Shown in pieces: positions 33,689 through 42,602 of a DNA stretch of 64,000 nt. The stretch comes from an uncultured Roseburia sp. (GTDB lineage Bacteria > Bacillota > Clostridia > Lachnospirales > Lachnospiraceae). The stretch's first letter is position 1, and every line of letters starts with the position of its first letter. A program made the translations under genes and the position numbers. Location: positions 62,001 through 126,000 of the forward strand of contig CALWHT010000038.1 in NCBI GenBank assembly GCA_944380515.1. Direction: 5' to 3'. Below the pieces are notes generated by a model that was not told the DNA's origin, made no database searches, and saw only the letters and a program-made list of their open reading frames with translations.

Positions 33689-35887
33689 ATGGGCGCAATT
33701 ACCTTTTACGAGAAGGAGCGTATATTTCAGCTCGACACACCCAAATCCACATATGCCATCGGCATTGTGGATGAAGAGAATTTTGTAGGACATGTATATT
33801 ACGGAAAAAAATTAAGGGACGGACGCGTGGGCTATCTGCTGCGCACCGCGGAGGCGCCCTTTGTGCCGTCGCAAAATAACAGGGAGCGTGTTTCATTTCT
33901 GGATTCCTTCCCGATGGAATATCCGGGAAACGGGCTCGGGGATTACCGCAGGAGCAGTATTGCGGTGCGCACGCAGGGCGGACACGCGGCGGTTTCCCTC
34001 TCTTATGTTTCTCATAAGATATATCCGGGAAAGCCCACGCTTCCCGGTCTGCCCGCTACCTTCGGAGATGAGGAGAGCTGCGAGACGCTTGAGCTGCTCT
34101 GCGAGGATGGCGTGCTTGGACTTAAGGTGACGCTGCTTTATACGGCATTTGCAGATGTGGATGTGATTACAAGGAGTGTCCGTATCGAAAATCAGGGAGA
34201 GACGATTTATCTGACAAAAGCCCTGTCGTTTTCGATGGATATGGATAACCGGGACTTTTCGCTTTTGACGCTTCACGGCTCCTGGGGCAGGGAGCGCATG
34301 ATGGAGCGGCGCAGGGTCGGCCACGGCTTTATGGGCGTGGAGTCGGTGCGCGGGGAATCCTCCCATCAGGATCACCCCTTTATGGCGCTGGAAGCGGAGG
34401 GCGCCGGACAGTCCTCCGGCGAAGTGTACGGCATCCATTTTGTATATTCCGGCAATTTTATCGGCCAGGTGGAATTAAACCAGTTTGATAAGGTGAGGGT
34501 TTCCATGGGAATCCATCCCGAGAATTTCTGCTGGAAATTAGAACGCGGCGCGAGCTTCCAGACGCCGGAGGTCGTTTTGACCTACAGCGATACGGGTTAT
34601 GACGGAATGACACACAATCTGCACGATTTGTACCGTTCGCATTTGATCCGGAGCCCCTATAAGGACAAAAAACGGCCGATTCTGATTAACAACTGGGAGG
34701 CCACCTACTTTGATTTTGATACCGAAAAGCTGCTCGCCATCGCAAGGCAGGCGTCGAAGCTTGGAATCGAAATGCTCGTGATGGACGACGGCTGGTTCGG
34801 ACACCGGAACGACGATGCCTCCAGTCTGGGAGATTGGTATGTCAATGAAGAAAAGCTAAAGGGCGGCCTGAAATATCTGGTGGATGAGGTAAATAAGCTG
34901 GGCATGAAGTTCGGCATCTGGTTTGAGCCCGAGATGATTTCCCCGGATTCCGATCTCTACCGCGAGCATCCCGACTGGGCACTTGCGGTTCCGGGACGGA
35001 CGGGGTCTCTCTGCCGGAATCAGTATGTGCTGGATTTGACGAGGCGTGAGGTGTTGGAGCATACCTATGAGAGTGTGGCAAAGATTCTGCGCAGCGCGAA
35101 TATCGAATATGTCAAGTGGGATATGAACCGTCAGCTTACCGATATCGGAAGCCTGGGGCTTCCGGCGGACCGACAGGGAGAGATCTATCACCGTTATGTG
35201 CTGGCGGTCTATGAGCTGCAGGAGCGTCTGGTAACGGAATTTCCGCAGCTTCTGCTGGAAAATTGCTCCGGGGGAGGCGCGCGGTTTGACCCGGGTATGC
35301 TCTATTACAGCCCGCAGATTTGGTGCTCTGACGACACGGACGCCATCGAGCGTCTCAAAATCCAGGAGGGAACGGCGCTTATTTATCCGCTCTCTGCAAT
35401 GGGGGCCCATATTTCCGACTGTCCGAACCATACGGTCGGCCGGGTGACACCCTTTGAGACAAGGGGGCATGTGGCGCTTGCGGGAACCTTCGGTTATGAG
35501 CTTGACATTACCAAAATCCCGGAGGAGGACGTAGGGCAAATCCCCGGACAGGTGGAAATGTACCATAAATACAACGATTTGGTGCGGTGCGGTGATTATT
35601 ACCGGCTTGCTTCCTGCGCCGGAAATCATATGTATGACTGCTGGGAGGTAGTATCCAAAGACAGGACGGAGGCGCTTGTCACCTTTGTTCAGGTGCTTGG
35701 ACGGCCGAATCATAAAAGCAGAAGGATTCTGTTAAAGGGATTGGATGCCGATAAATATTACCGGATAGAGGGGATGGATGGCGTGTATGCCGGAGATACC
35801 CTTATGTATGCGGGGATTTTGGTGGAGAATCCATGGGGAGACTTTCAGTCGAGGCTGTATCATTTAACAGAAGCTTTAAATCAGTAA
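33689..35887 (+). CDS. GH36 alpha-galactosidase
   Basis: 732-aa cytoplasmic enzyme removing alpha-1,6-galactose from galactomannan or raffinose-type oligosaccharides. An N-terminal beta-supersandwich is followed by a TIM barrel with MDDGWFGHR, GIWFEPEM, nucleophile Asp in YVKWDMNRQ and acid/base Asp in WCSDDTDAIERL, then a C-terminal beta domain. Length and motifs are full. AGGGAGG precedes the ATG. It lies in an operon with the phosphohexomutase and a LacI regulator. Within the mannan locus it debranches imported oligosaccharides, and the galactose can enter galK/galT upstream. Confidence 0.95.
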   Translation: MGAITFYEKERIFQLDTPKSTYAIGIVDEENFVGHVYYGKKLRDGRVGYLLRTAEAPFVPSQNNRERVSFLDSFPMEYPGNGLGDYRRSSIAVRTQGGHAAVSLSYVSHKIYPGKPTLPGLPATFGDEESCETLELLCEDGVLGLKVTLLYTAFADVDVITRSVRIENQGETIYLTKALSFSMDMDNRDFSLLTLHGSWGRERMMERRRVGHGFMGVESVRGESSHQDHPFMALEAEGAGQSSGEVYGIHFVYSGNFIGQVELNQFDKVRVSMGIHPENFCWKLERGASFQTPEVVLTYSDTGYDGMTHNLHDLYRSHLIRSPYKDKKRPILINNWEATYFDFDTEKLLAIARQASKLGIEMLVMDDGWFGHRNDDASSLGDWYVNEEKLKGGLKYLVDEVNKLGMKFGIWFEPEMISPDSDLYREHPDWALAVPGRTGSLCRNQYVLDLTRREVLEHTYESVAKILRSANIEYVKWDMNRQLTDIGSLGLPADRQGEIYHRYVLAVYELQERLVTEFPQLLLENCSGGGARFDPGMLYYSPQIWCSDDTDAIERLKIQEGTALIYPLSAMGAHISDCPNHTVGRVTPFETRGHVALAGTFGYELDITKIPEEDVGQIPGQVEMYHKYNDLVRCGDYYRLASCAGNHMYDCWEVVSKDRTEALVTFVQVLGRPNHKSRRILLKGLDADKYYRIEGMDGVYAGDTLMYAGILVENPWGDFQSRLYHLTEALNQ

Positions 35888-35912
35888 ATATAGAAACAAG
35901 AGGGAAATTGTT

Positions 35913-36956
35913 ATGGCGAAAGCAGTAAAACTTGCGGACATTGCAATGCAGCTTGGCGTCAGCACCGTGACGGTGTCAAAGGCGCTTTCCGGGCAGAAGG
36001 GCGTCAGCGAGGCAATGCGGGAGAAGATAAAACAGCTTGCGGATGAGCTGGGTTATAAGCAACCGTCAGCAGCCAGAAAAGAAAAGGCGGATAAAAGCTA
36101 TAATATCGGAGTGCTGGTGTCGGAAAAATATCTGGGCGAATACGCTTCGTTTTATTGGAAGCTGTATCAGAGCGTTGCGACAAGGGCGGTGCAGAAGGAA
36201 TGTTTTACCATGCTTGAGGTTGTGTCTCAGGAGGATGAGGATGCGGCGCGTCTGCCGAAAATCGTTTTGGAGCAGAAGGCCGACGGATTGATTGTCATCG
36301 GAAAGCTTCGGAGCGAATATCTCGGGGAACTGCGTCAGAGTTCCGGAATCCCGGTGGTGTATCTGGATTTCTATGATGAACACCAGATGAGCGACGCGGT
36401 GATTTCCAACAGCTATTACGGCACCTATATGCTGACAAATTATCTGTTTGATAAGGGGCACAGAAAAATCGCGTATGTGGGGACCCTGCTTGCGACCGCC
36501 AGTATTACAGACCGTTATTTCGGATATGCAAAGTCCATGCTTGAACACGGACAGCAGATTGCCGGGGAGTGGGTGATCCCGGATCGTGATATGCGTTACG
36601 GTGTAGTACGGGTGGATATTGACCCGAAAAGCATGGACGATGCTCCTACGGCGTTTGTGTGCAACTCAGATCTGACGGCGAGTATGCTGATTGGAAGACT
36701 CGAAGAACTGGGCTACCGGGTGCCGGAGGATTTCTCTGTGGTCGGCTTTGACAATTATCTCTATCCGGGGCTCTGCGATGTGGAAATCACCACCTATGAG
36801 GTGGATCTCAAGGAGATGGCAGTCATGGCAATCCGGGTGCTGCTAAAGAAAATGGGAGGCGAGCGCTATAAACAGGGAATTTCCATTATAGAGGGCCGGA
36901 TGGTCGAGAAGGACAGTGTCAGCATGTGCAGAGACGGTAAGTTCTCTGAGACTTAA
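35913..36956 (+). CDS. LacI-family regulator of the mannan locus
   Basis: 347-aa protein with helix-turn-helix and hinge (VKLADIAMQLGVSTVTVSKALSG, about residues 4-26) and a periplasmic-binding-like effector domain. It begins 25 bases after the GH36 stop and is the last gene of that operon. It is of the CcpA/GalR size class. It probably represses mannan genes around it. I did not find a convincing CG-centred palindrome repeated in the local promoters, so its targets are open. Confidence 0.9.
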   Translation: MAKAVKLADIAMQLGVSTVTVSKALSGQKGVSEAMREKIKQLADELGYKQPSAARKEKADKSYNIGVLVSEKYLGEYASFYWKLYQSVATRAVQKECFTMLEVVSQEDEDAARLPKIVLEQKADGLIVIGKLRSEYLGELRQSSGIPVVYLDFYDEHQMSDAVISNSYYGTYMLTNYLFDKGHRKIAYVGTLLATASITDRYFGYAKSMLEHGQQIAGEWVIPDRDMRYGVVRVDIDPKSMDDAPTAFVCNSDLTASMLIGRLEELGYRVPEDFSVVGFDNYLYPGLCDVEITTYEVDLKEMAVMAIRVLLKKMGGERYKQGISIIEGRMVEKDSVSMCRDGKFSET

Positions 36957-37099
36957 TGCGAGAAAAAATAAAACTTTATTTAGCTAAAATAACGATAAAG
37001 CAAGGACTAAATAATAAAGAAATGGCAAAAATAAAGAAAAATTGAGAGAGGAAACAAAAAAGTATTAGAAAAAGAAAATAAAAAATATTAAAAATTAAA

Positions 37100-37128
37100 T
37101 TGAAAATTAGTCAAAAGTAAAGTATAAT
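37100..37128 (+). promoter_or_regulatory. Promoter of the secreted mannanase gene
   Basis: TTGAAA, 17 bases, TATAAT. It is preceded by ~140 bases that are extremely A-rich on the plus strand, which could act as UP element. The 277-bp gap after the LacI gene otherwise contains only the leader hairpin below and a palindrome TTTAGCTAAA near 36977. Confidence 0.78.
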
Positions 37129-37154
37129 GCAAATAAATTTTATGGGGGGGCAAT

Positions 37155-37195
37155 AACAGACGGATTGTTTTCGGACAACAGGAGGGCCGTCTGTT
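37155..37195 (+). promoter_or_regulatory. Leader hairpin of the mannanase mRNA
   Basis: AACAGACGG and CCGTCTGTT form a nine-base outer stem; inside, TTGT-TTTCGG-ACAA forms a second helix and AGGAGGG is left in a bulge. It sits between promoter and start codon without a T run, so it is more likely a stabilising or regulatory leader structure than a terminator. Confidence 0.5.
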
Positions 37196-37233
37196 GTGCA
37201 ATATATCATAATATTTAGAGGAGGTATTACACA

Positions 37234-38646
37234 ATGCGTAAAAAATGGAACAGGGTTCTTACGCATGCCCTCGCATTTGCATTGCTTTTTACGATGGCTA
37301 TGGGGGTAGCAGGTGCAGAGGCGAAGGCGGAGAGCAGCGGGAACTCGGGAAGGTTTGAAACGGTAATCGAGTTTGAGGATGCGAAACGTTTTGAACAGAA
37401 CGGAAGGAATGAACTGGGTTCATCCAGGTTCTCCGGTTATTCGGGAAGCGGATACCTGTATCTGGTCTCCGGGTGGGGCGAGGTAGGCTTTACGGTACCG
37501 CAGGACGGTGAGTACAGGATTACGGTTGTGTCCAATGCGGATACCTACAAAGAGAACTGGCTCTATCTCGACGAGAACAGTGCCGGCACTCTCTATACCG
37601 CGGGCAATCGCTGGGAGTCCCACACGGTGACAAGCTGGCTGTCGGCCGGAGAGCATAAGTTCGGCGTATCGGCAAGCTGGGGATATACGGCACTGGACTA
37701 TGTGCGGGTAGAGGCTGTCGGCAATTCTTCCGGCGGCTCACAGGAGCAGCAGGGCAGCGGTATGTATGTGGAAAACGGAAAGCTTTACGCGGCAAACGGC
37801 AGTGAGTTTATGCTAAGGGGCGTAAACGTGGCCCATGCATGGTATCCCGAGCAGACGCAGACCTCTATCAATGCGATTGCGGATTTAGGCGCAAACAGTG
37901 TGCGGGTGGTACTGGCAGACGGATATCAGTGGACGAAAACGGAATATTCCGAGGTAGAACAGATTATTTCCTGGTGTGAGTCGAGGGGCCTGATCTGTAT
38001 TCTGGAGGTACATGACCATACGGGACATGATGGGGAATGGGAATTAAATACCGCGGTGGATTACTGGTGCGGAATGAAGGATTTGCTGAATGAGCACAGC
38101 GATTACGTGATTGTCAATATCGCGAACGAATGGCTGGGAACCTGGGGATACGGCAGTACCTGGGCAAGTGCGTATCAGAATGCGATCCGCACCCTGCGCA
38201 ATGCCGGGATTGAGAATGTGCTTATGGTGGACGCAGCCGGTTACGGGCAGGAGACATCGAGCTGTATCAATTATTGTCAGAGCGTCGCATCCGCGGATGT
38301 GATGGGCAATACCATGTTTTCCATGCATATGTATTCGGTAGCTGGGAAAGACGCTTCCACTGTTCGGGGCAATATTGATGCCATGCTTTCCAAAGGTGTG
38401 TGCTTCTGCATCGGAGAGTTCGGCGATTACCAGAACGGCGGTGATGTGGATGAGACAACCATTATGAGCTACTGTACGGAAAAGGGCGTCGGTTATATGG
38501 CGTGGTCCTGGAAGGGCAACGGCGGCTCGGATGCGACGCTGGATTTATCGTATGACTGGAACGGGCAGAGCCTCACCGGCTGGGGAAGCTATGTATTTTA
38601 TGCGAACGGCATCGGTATTCAGGCGACTGCAAAAAAGGCATATTAA
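37234..38646 (+). CDS. Secreted GH5_8 endo-beta-1,4-mannanase with N-terminal CBM35-like domain
   Basis: 470-aa secreted enzyme. The signal peptide (hydrophobic ~10-28, cleavage near AEA-KAES) is followed by a carbohydrate-binding domain (about 41-163; FETVIEFEDAKRF ... WGYTALDYVRVE, CBM35/6-like), a Ser/Gly/Gln linker and the catalytic domain. The catalytic part reads like bacterial GH5 subfamily 8 mannanases: RGVNVAHAWY, EVHDHTGHDG, acid/base Glu ~299 in NIANEWLG, nucleophile Glu ~395 in CIGEFGDYQ and MAWSWKGNGG. There is no LPXTG, SLH or other anchor, so it may be released. It makes mannooligosaccharides for the transporter downstream. GAGGAGGT precedes the ATG. Confidence 0.93.
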   Translation: MRKKWNRVLTHALAFALLFTMAMGVAGAEAKAESSGNSGRFETVIEFEDAKRFEQNGRNELGSSRFSGYSGSGYLYLVSGWGEVGFTVPQDGEYRITVVSNADTYKENWLYLDENSAGTLYTAGNRWESHTVTSWLSAGEHKFGVSASWGYTALDYVRVEAVGNSSGGSQEQQGSGMYVENGKLYAANGSEFMLRGVNVAHAWYPEQTQTSINAIADLGANSVRVVLADGYQWTKTEYSEVEQIISWCESRGLICILEVHDHTGHDGEWELNTAVDYWCGMKDLLNEHSDYVIVNIANEWLGTWGYGSTWASAYQNAIRTLRNAGIENVLMVDAAGYGQETSSCINYCQSVASADVMGNTMFSMHMYSVAGKDASTVRGNIDAMLSKGVCFCIGEFGDYQNGGDVDETTIMSYCTEKGVGYMAWSWKGNGGSDATLDLSYDWNGQSLTGWGSYVFYANGIGIQATAKKAY

Positions 38647-38660
38647 TCGGAATAAGCCGA

Positions 38661-38712
38661 AAACGGCGGCGGAATCGTATACCTCCGGTACGATTCCGCC
38701 GCCGTTTGGTTT
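38661..38712. terminator. Strong bidirectional terminator
   Basis: A 19-bp stem (AAACGGCGGCGGAATCGTA with its complement at 38689-38707) around a nine-base loop, between the convergent mannanase and AraC genes. The A3 and T3 ends favour both directions. Confidence 0.82.
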
Positions 38713-38716
38713 ACGG

Positions 38717-39619
38717 CTATTTTTTGTGCGTCTGCTGTCTGCGGTACGCGCCCGGCGTCAGGCCGTTTGCCCGCTTGAACAGTGATATAAAATGGTTGGT
38801 GGTGTCAAAGCCTACCGATGAAGCGATTTCATGCACCGGAATGTCCGTTGTAAGAAGAAGCTCCCTGGCAGCGCTTAAACGCCGCTCGTTTAAATATTGC
38901 AGTGGCGAAACGCCGAAGGCGGCGGAAAAATCCCGGCAAAGACGGTATTTGCTCACATTGAGCGTCTGTTCAAAGTCGGCGAGCGAATAGTGCGCGGCAA
39001 AGGAAGTATCGAAGCATTTTTTCATATAGAGAAGATGAGGTGCAGGTCCGTCTGCTTCCTCCTGTCTGCCGCGGCAGTCGAGTGCGAGATCGGAAAGAAT
39101 ATTCGTAAAGCATTTTACGTCGAGTACCTCGTTGCGCCTGAGCGGATTTCGGTTGTTCTTTTCGAGCATCTGCAAATGCCCGGAAATTTCGGAATGGCCC
39201 GAAAGGTCAAACGGCATCGTTTTGCTGTCGATCAGCGGGGAAAATGCAGAAATGGCCGAGCCGGTGAGAAAGTAAAGCTCAAAATTCCAGAAATCCCCGT
39301 CGATGGATACGGAGAAGGGCTGCCGGCAGTCAAAAAAAAGCAATGTCCGCTCTTTTAAGGAAAATTTTCCTTCCCTGCAGTTAAGAGCACCTCTGCCGTT
39401 CTTTGTGTAAAGCAGAATATGGCAGCCAAGTGAGCGGAGCTGCCAGGAAAAGGGCGGGGAGACGGAATGGCTGCCGTAGGCCAGGACCGTTACCAGACCT
39501 TCGATTTCGTTTTCCTCATTTGTTTCGTAGACGCTCCCGAGCAGTGAGGAAAGCTCGGTGTCAGATGTAAGGGACGGCAGGCGTATCAGTGCTGTTCTTA
39601 ACTCCGCAGTCAGGTTCAT
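38717..39619 (-). CDS. AraC-family regulator (mannan transporter side)
   Basis: 300-aa regulator. The N-terminal sensor is cupin-like with a jelly-roll pattern (SFSLKERTLLFFDCRQPFSV), and the C-terminus carries two helix-turn-helix motifs (LADFEQTLNVSKYRLCRDFS and VHEIASSVGFDTTNHFISLF). It is divergent from the mannooligosaccharide binding protein over a 342-bp AT-rich region, so it probably activates that operon. Good ribosome site on the minus strand (CGGAGGAAAAC before ATG). Confidence 0.92.
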   Translation of the reverse strand: MNLTAELRTALIRLPSLTSDTELSSLLGSVYETNEENEIEGLVTVLAYGSHSVSPPFSWQLRSLGCHILLYTKNGRGALNCREGKFSLKERTLLFFDCRQPFSVSIDGDFWNFELYFLTGSAISAFSPLIDSKTMPFDLSGHSEISGHLQMLEKNNRNPLRRNEVLDVKCFTNILSDLALDCRGRQEEADGPAPHLLYMKKCFDTSFAAHYSLADFEQTLNVSKYRLCRDFSAAFGVSPLQYLNERRLSAARELLLTTDIPVHEIASSVGFDTTNHFISLFKRANGLTPGAYRRQQTHKK

Positions 39620-39961
39620 GGTTTTCCTCCGTTCTGAAAAATATTAAAGTTATTATAGGGCCTGGAGAGGTCAAATACAAGTCGATGTACCATATATCCT
39701 CTTAAAATTGCAGTGCTAATCCGGAAATTAAGTTATTTAAAAAGCTAAAAAATAAGTAAATATAAGCTAAAATTAAAAAAAGTGATAGTGATAATACACA
39801 AAAAAGAAAGAATAAATTTGGTTATAGTGCGAAAATGCACAATATGAGCAAAAATGATACATAAAAAACAAGAATAGATGATGACTAAAAAATGAAATAA
39901 TATATAATTAAATTAAGTTACAAAACAAGAGTAACAAAAAAAGAAGGAGGAAATATTTATT
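39620..39961. promoter_or_regulatory. AT-rich intergenic region between araC-type gene and transporter operon
   Basis: 342 bases with no gene. The right half is strikingly A-rich on the plus strand. It holds a candidate -10 TATAAT (39903-39908) with a poor -35, TATAGT (39823-39828), a short inverted repeat GTGC-GAAAAT-GCAC and two AGCTAAAA words about 25 bases apart (near 39744 and 39765). These are possible AraC sites, but none is decisive. Confidence 0.4.
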
Positions 39962-41428
39962 ATGAAATTGAAAAAAGTTTTGGCGGTTACACTGATTGCC
40001 GCAATGACAGCCGGCATGGCGGCCTGCGGAAACACAAACGCAAACACGACGAACAGCGATCAGACGGGCACTACCACAAACAATGCGGCTGATGATGCGG
40101 TAGCGGCAACCGAGAGTGGTGACGCAGCGGCTGATGACGGTGCTGCTGAAAGCGGTGCATTATCCTACGCTGATATTACATTGGGTGAGGATTACACGGA
40201 TTTGACAACCACGATTACGGTATTTAACCACAGGACAGACCTTCAGTCTGCGGACTACAACGGAACGACCTGGGATGAGTATCTGGCAGCATTCAATGAG
40301 ATGTATCCGAACATTACGGTAGAAATTACAACAGATACCAACTATGCGGACGACGCTCTGATGCATTTACAGTCCGGTGATTATGAGACCATCATGATGA
40401 TTCCTGCGGTTGACAAGGCAGATTTGAGCAATTACTTCCTCTCCTACGGTGATCTGGAGACCATGCAGGGAGAAATCAACTACGCTACCACCTGGGAGTA
40501 CGGCGGAGAGGTTTACGGAGTACCTTCCACGGCAACCACACAGGGAATCGTATACAATAAGAAAGTATTTGAAGAGGCAGGCATCACGGAGCTTCCGACG
40601 ACTCCGGATGAGTTTATCGCAGCGCTTCAGGCAATTAAGGACAACACCGATGCGATCCCGCTTTACACGAACTATGCAGCAGGCTGGACGATGGGCGCAT
40701 GGGATGCTTACATCGGAAGCAACGCAACCGGCGACAATACATACATGAATCAGAAGTTCGTTCATACGGCAAATCCGTTCCAGGATTACGGCGACGGTAC
40801 ACATGCTTATGCGGTTTACAAGATTCTTTACGATGCAGTTGCAAACGGACTGACCGAGGAAGACTATTCCACGACTGACTGGGAAGGCTGCAAGGGTATG
40901 ATCAACAACGGTGAAATCGGTTGTATGGTACTTGGCTCCTGGGCTTATCCGCAGATGGAGGCAGCCGGCGAGAATGCGGCAGATATCGGATATATGCCGT
41001 TCCCGATTACCATCAACGGCGAACAGTACGCGGCAGCAGGCGCTGACTACTCCTACGGTATCAACGTAAACGCTTCCGCTGACGAGCAGGCTGCGGCTAT
41101 GGTCTTTGTAAAATGGATGACCGAGGAATCGGGATTCTCCTACAACGAGGACGGACTTCCGGTTGACGCTGACAGCACCGAGACAAAGCTTTCCTTCGAG
41201 GGCGTAACCTTCCTTGAGGACGAACCGGCTGTAGCAGGCGAGGAGGATTTGTTAAATCAGATGAACACCGAGTCAGAGCTGAATATCAATGCCGGCGGTG
41301 ATGCTAAGATTCAGTCTATCATCGAGCATGCATTCAACGGTACGATGACCTTCGACGAGATTATGGATGACTGGAACCAGCGCTGGACTGAGGCACAGGA
41401 AGCATTGGAAGTAGAAGTAACACAATAA
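39962..41428 (+). CDS. Mannooligosaccharide-binding lipoprotein
   Basis: 488-aa family 1-type solute-binding lipoprotein. The lipobox is AGMAAC (Cys ~21), then an Asn/Thr/Ala/Asp-rich spacer to about residue 70, then the binding domain (TTITVFNHRTDLQSADYNG). AAGGAGG precedes the ATG. It heads an operon with two permeases, epimerase, two GH130 enzymes and two esterases, so the ligand should be mannooligosaccharides, as for the equivalent protein in Roseburia. No ATPase gene is nearby. Confidence 0.92.
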   Translation: MKLKKVLAVTLIAAMTAGMAACGNTNANTTNSDQTGTTTNNAADDAVAATESGDAAADDGAAESGALSYADITLGEDYTDLTTTITVFNHRTDLQSADYNGTTWDEYLAAFNEMYPNITVEITTDTNYADDALMHLQSGDYETIMMIPAVDKADLSNYFLSYGDLETMQGEINYATTWEYGGEVYGVPSTATTQGIVYNKKVFEEAGITELPTTPDEFIAALQAIKDNTDAIPLYTNYAAGWTMGAWDAYIGSNATGDNTYMNQKFVHTANPFQDYGDGTHAYAVYKILYDAVANGLTEEDYSTTDWEGCKGMINNGEIGCMVLGSWAYPQMEAAGENAADIGYMPFPITINGEQYAAAGADYSYGINVNASADEQAAAMVFVKWMTEESGFSYNEDGLPVDADSTETKLSFEGVTFLEDEPAVAGEEDLLNQMNTESELNINAGGDAKIQSIIEHAFNGTMTFDEIMDDWNQRWTEAQEALEVEVTQ

Positions 41429-41437
41429 TGGAAATAC

Positions 41438-41461
41438 GGGAGAGGGCCCGTCGGCTCTCCC
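41438..41461 (+). terminator. Intercistronic hairpin after the binding protein
   Basis: GGGAGAG and CTCTCCC around a ten-base loop, without a T run. Probably a message-stabilising or attenuating element that raises binding protein over permease levels. Confidence 0.45.
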
Positions 41462-41561
41462 CATAAGGAAAAAGCCGGGCTTTGGGCTGCCCCCTTTGAC
41501 AGCTCATGGTCCGGCATAATCCATAAGAACAGGTTTGAATTTCATATGGAGGAAGTTGGGT

Positions 41562-42599
41562 ATGGCAGCAACAGTTGCAAAAGTAAAAAAAGAGAAAAAA
41601 CCCTTCCATTTTATGCAATGGGCGAAAAGCAGAAAGGGACAGCAGGTGCTTATCTGTGTGGCTTTTATGGTAATACCGCTGTTACTTCTGTTTACCTTTA
41701 CCTATCTGCCCTTTGGCGAAATGGTAAGATTCAGTTTTTATGATATGAAATATTCCACGCCGGCGGATAAACGGGAGTTTGTCGGTTGGGAAAACTATAT
41801 CGACGTATTCCGCAGGGACGACTGCTTTGGCGCGTTAAAGCTGAGTCTCTATTATGTGGTAGGCGCGCTGATACAGCTCGCGCTTGCGTTGTATCTGGCA
41901 ACAATTTTGAGCTTTAAGGTAAAGGGAGGAAACTTCTTTAAGGGCTTAATGTTTTTCCCATACTTGATCAGCGGTATTGCAATTGGATTTATCTTTAAAT
42001 TTTTCTATACCAGAGGCTTCGTATTCGATACGGTGCTGCAGTGGCTTGGCTTTGAACTCGAAAATCTTCCATACTGGTTGCGGGATCAGTCGATTAATAA
42101 CTGGTCTCTGGTAGCTACCTCCGTCTGGCGTTATTTCGGCCAAAATATGGTGCTCTTTATCGGCGCGATTATGTCGGTGGACGCGGATTTATATGAGGCG
42201 GCGGAACTGGATGGTGCAAATAAATTTCAGCAGTTTCGGCATATTATCCTGCCGAGTATCAAGACGATCGTGACCCTGAACGTTATTCTTTCCATCACGG
42301 GCTCCCTGAGCGCATTTGAACAGCCGTATGTAATTACGGACGGAGCAAACGGAACGGGCACCTATTTCGTAATTATGAACGAGCTGGCACATACGAGCCA
42401 GAAGGTCGGCCTTGCGTCGGCAATGGCGGTTGTATTGCTTTTGATCATTTTCGCATGTACGATTTTACAGAAGCTGTTCTTTAAGTATATCTTCCGTGAC
42501 GCCGAGAGCGAGGATGAATCCTACAAGGCAAAACGGGCAAGGCTGAAAGCGGAGAAGGCAGCCCTCCGCGCCGAGAAGGCAAAGAAAGGGGTGGCGTAA
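41562..42599 (+). CDS. Mannooligosaccharide ABC permease 1
   Basis: 345-aa membrane subunit with six core segments, a basic N-terminal tail and a Lys/Ala/Glu-rich C-terminal helix (KAKRARLKAEKAALRAEKA). The EAA loop is SVDADLYEAAELDGANKFQQF. The start at 41562 (MAATVAKV) follows GGAGG by nine bases; a longer frame from 41535 includes that ribosome site and is rejected. It pairs with the next permease, three bases downstream. Confidence 0.92.
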   Translation: MAATVAKVKKEKKPFHFMQWAKSRKGQQVLICVAFMVIPLLLLFTFTYLPFGEMVRFSFYDMKYSTPADKREFVGWENYIDVFRRDDCFGALKLSLYYVVGALIQLALALYLATILSFKVKGGNFFKGLMFFPYLISGIAIGFIFKFFYTRGFVFDTVLQWLGFELENLPYWLRDQSINNWSLVATSVWRYFGQNMVLFIGAIMSVDADLYEAAELDGANKFQQFRHIILPSIKTIVTLNVILSITGSLSAFEQPYVITDGANGTGTYFVIMNELAHTSQKVGLASAMAVVLLLIIFACTILQKLFFKYIFRDAESEDESYKAKRARLKAEKAALRAEKAKKGVA

Positions 42600-42602
42600 G
42601 CG

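Noticed and set aside
34856..35713. 285-aa minus-strand frame inside the GH36 gene
   Set aside because: Shadow frame of a complete alpha-galactosidase; no ribosome site or motif.
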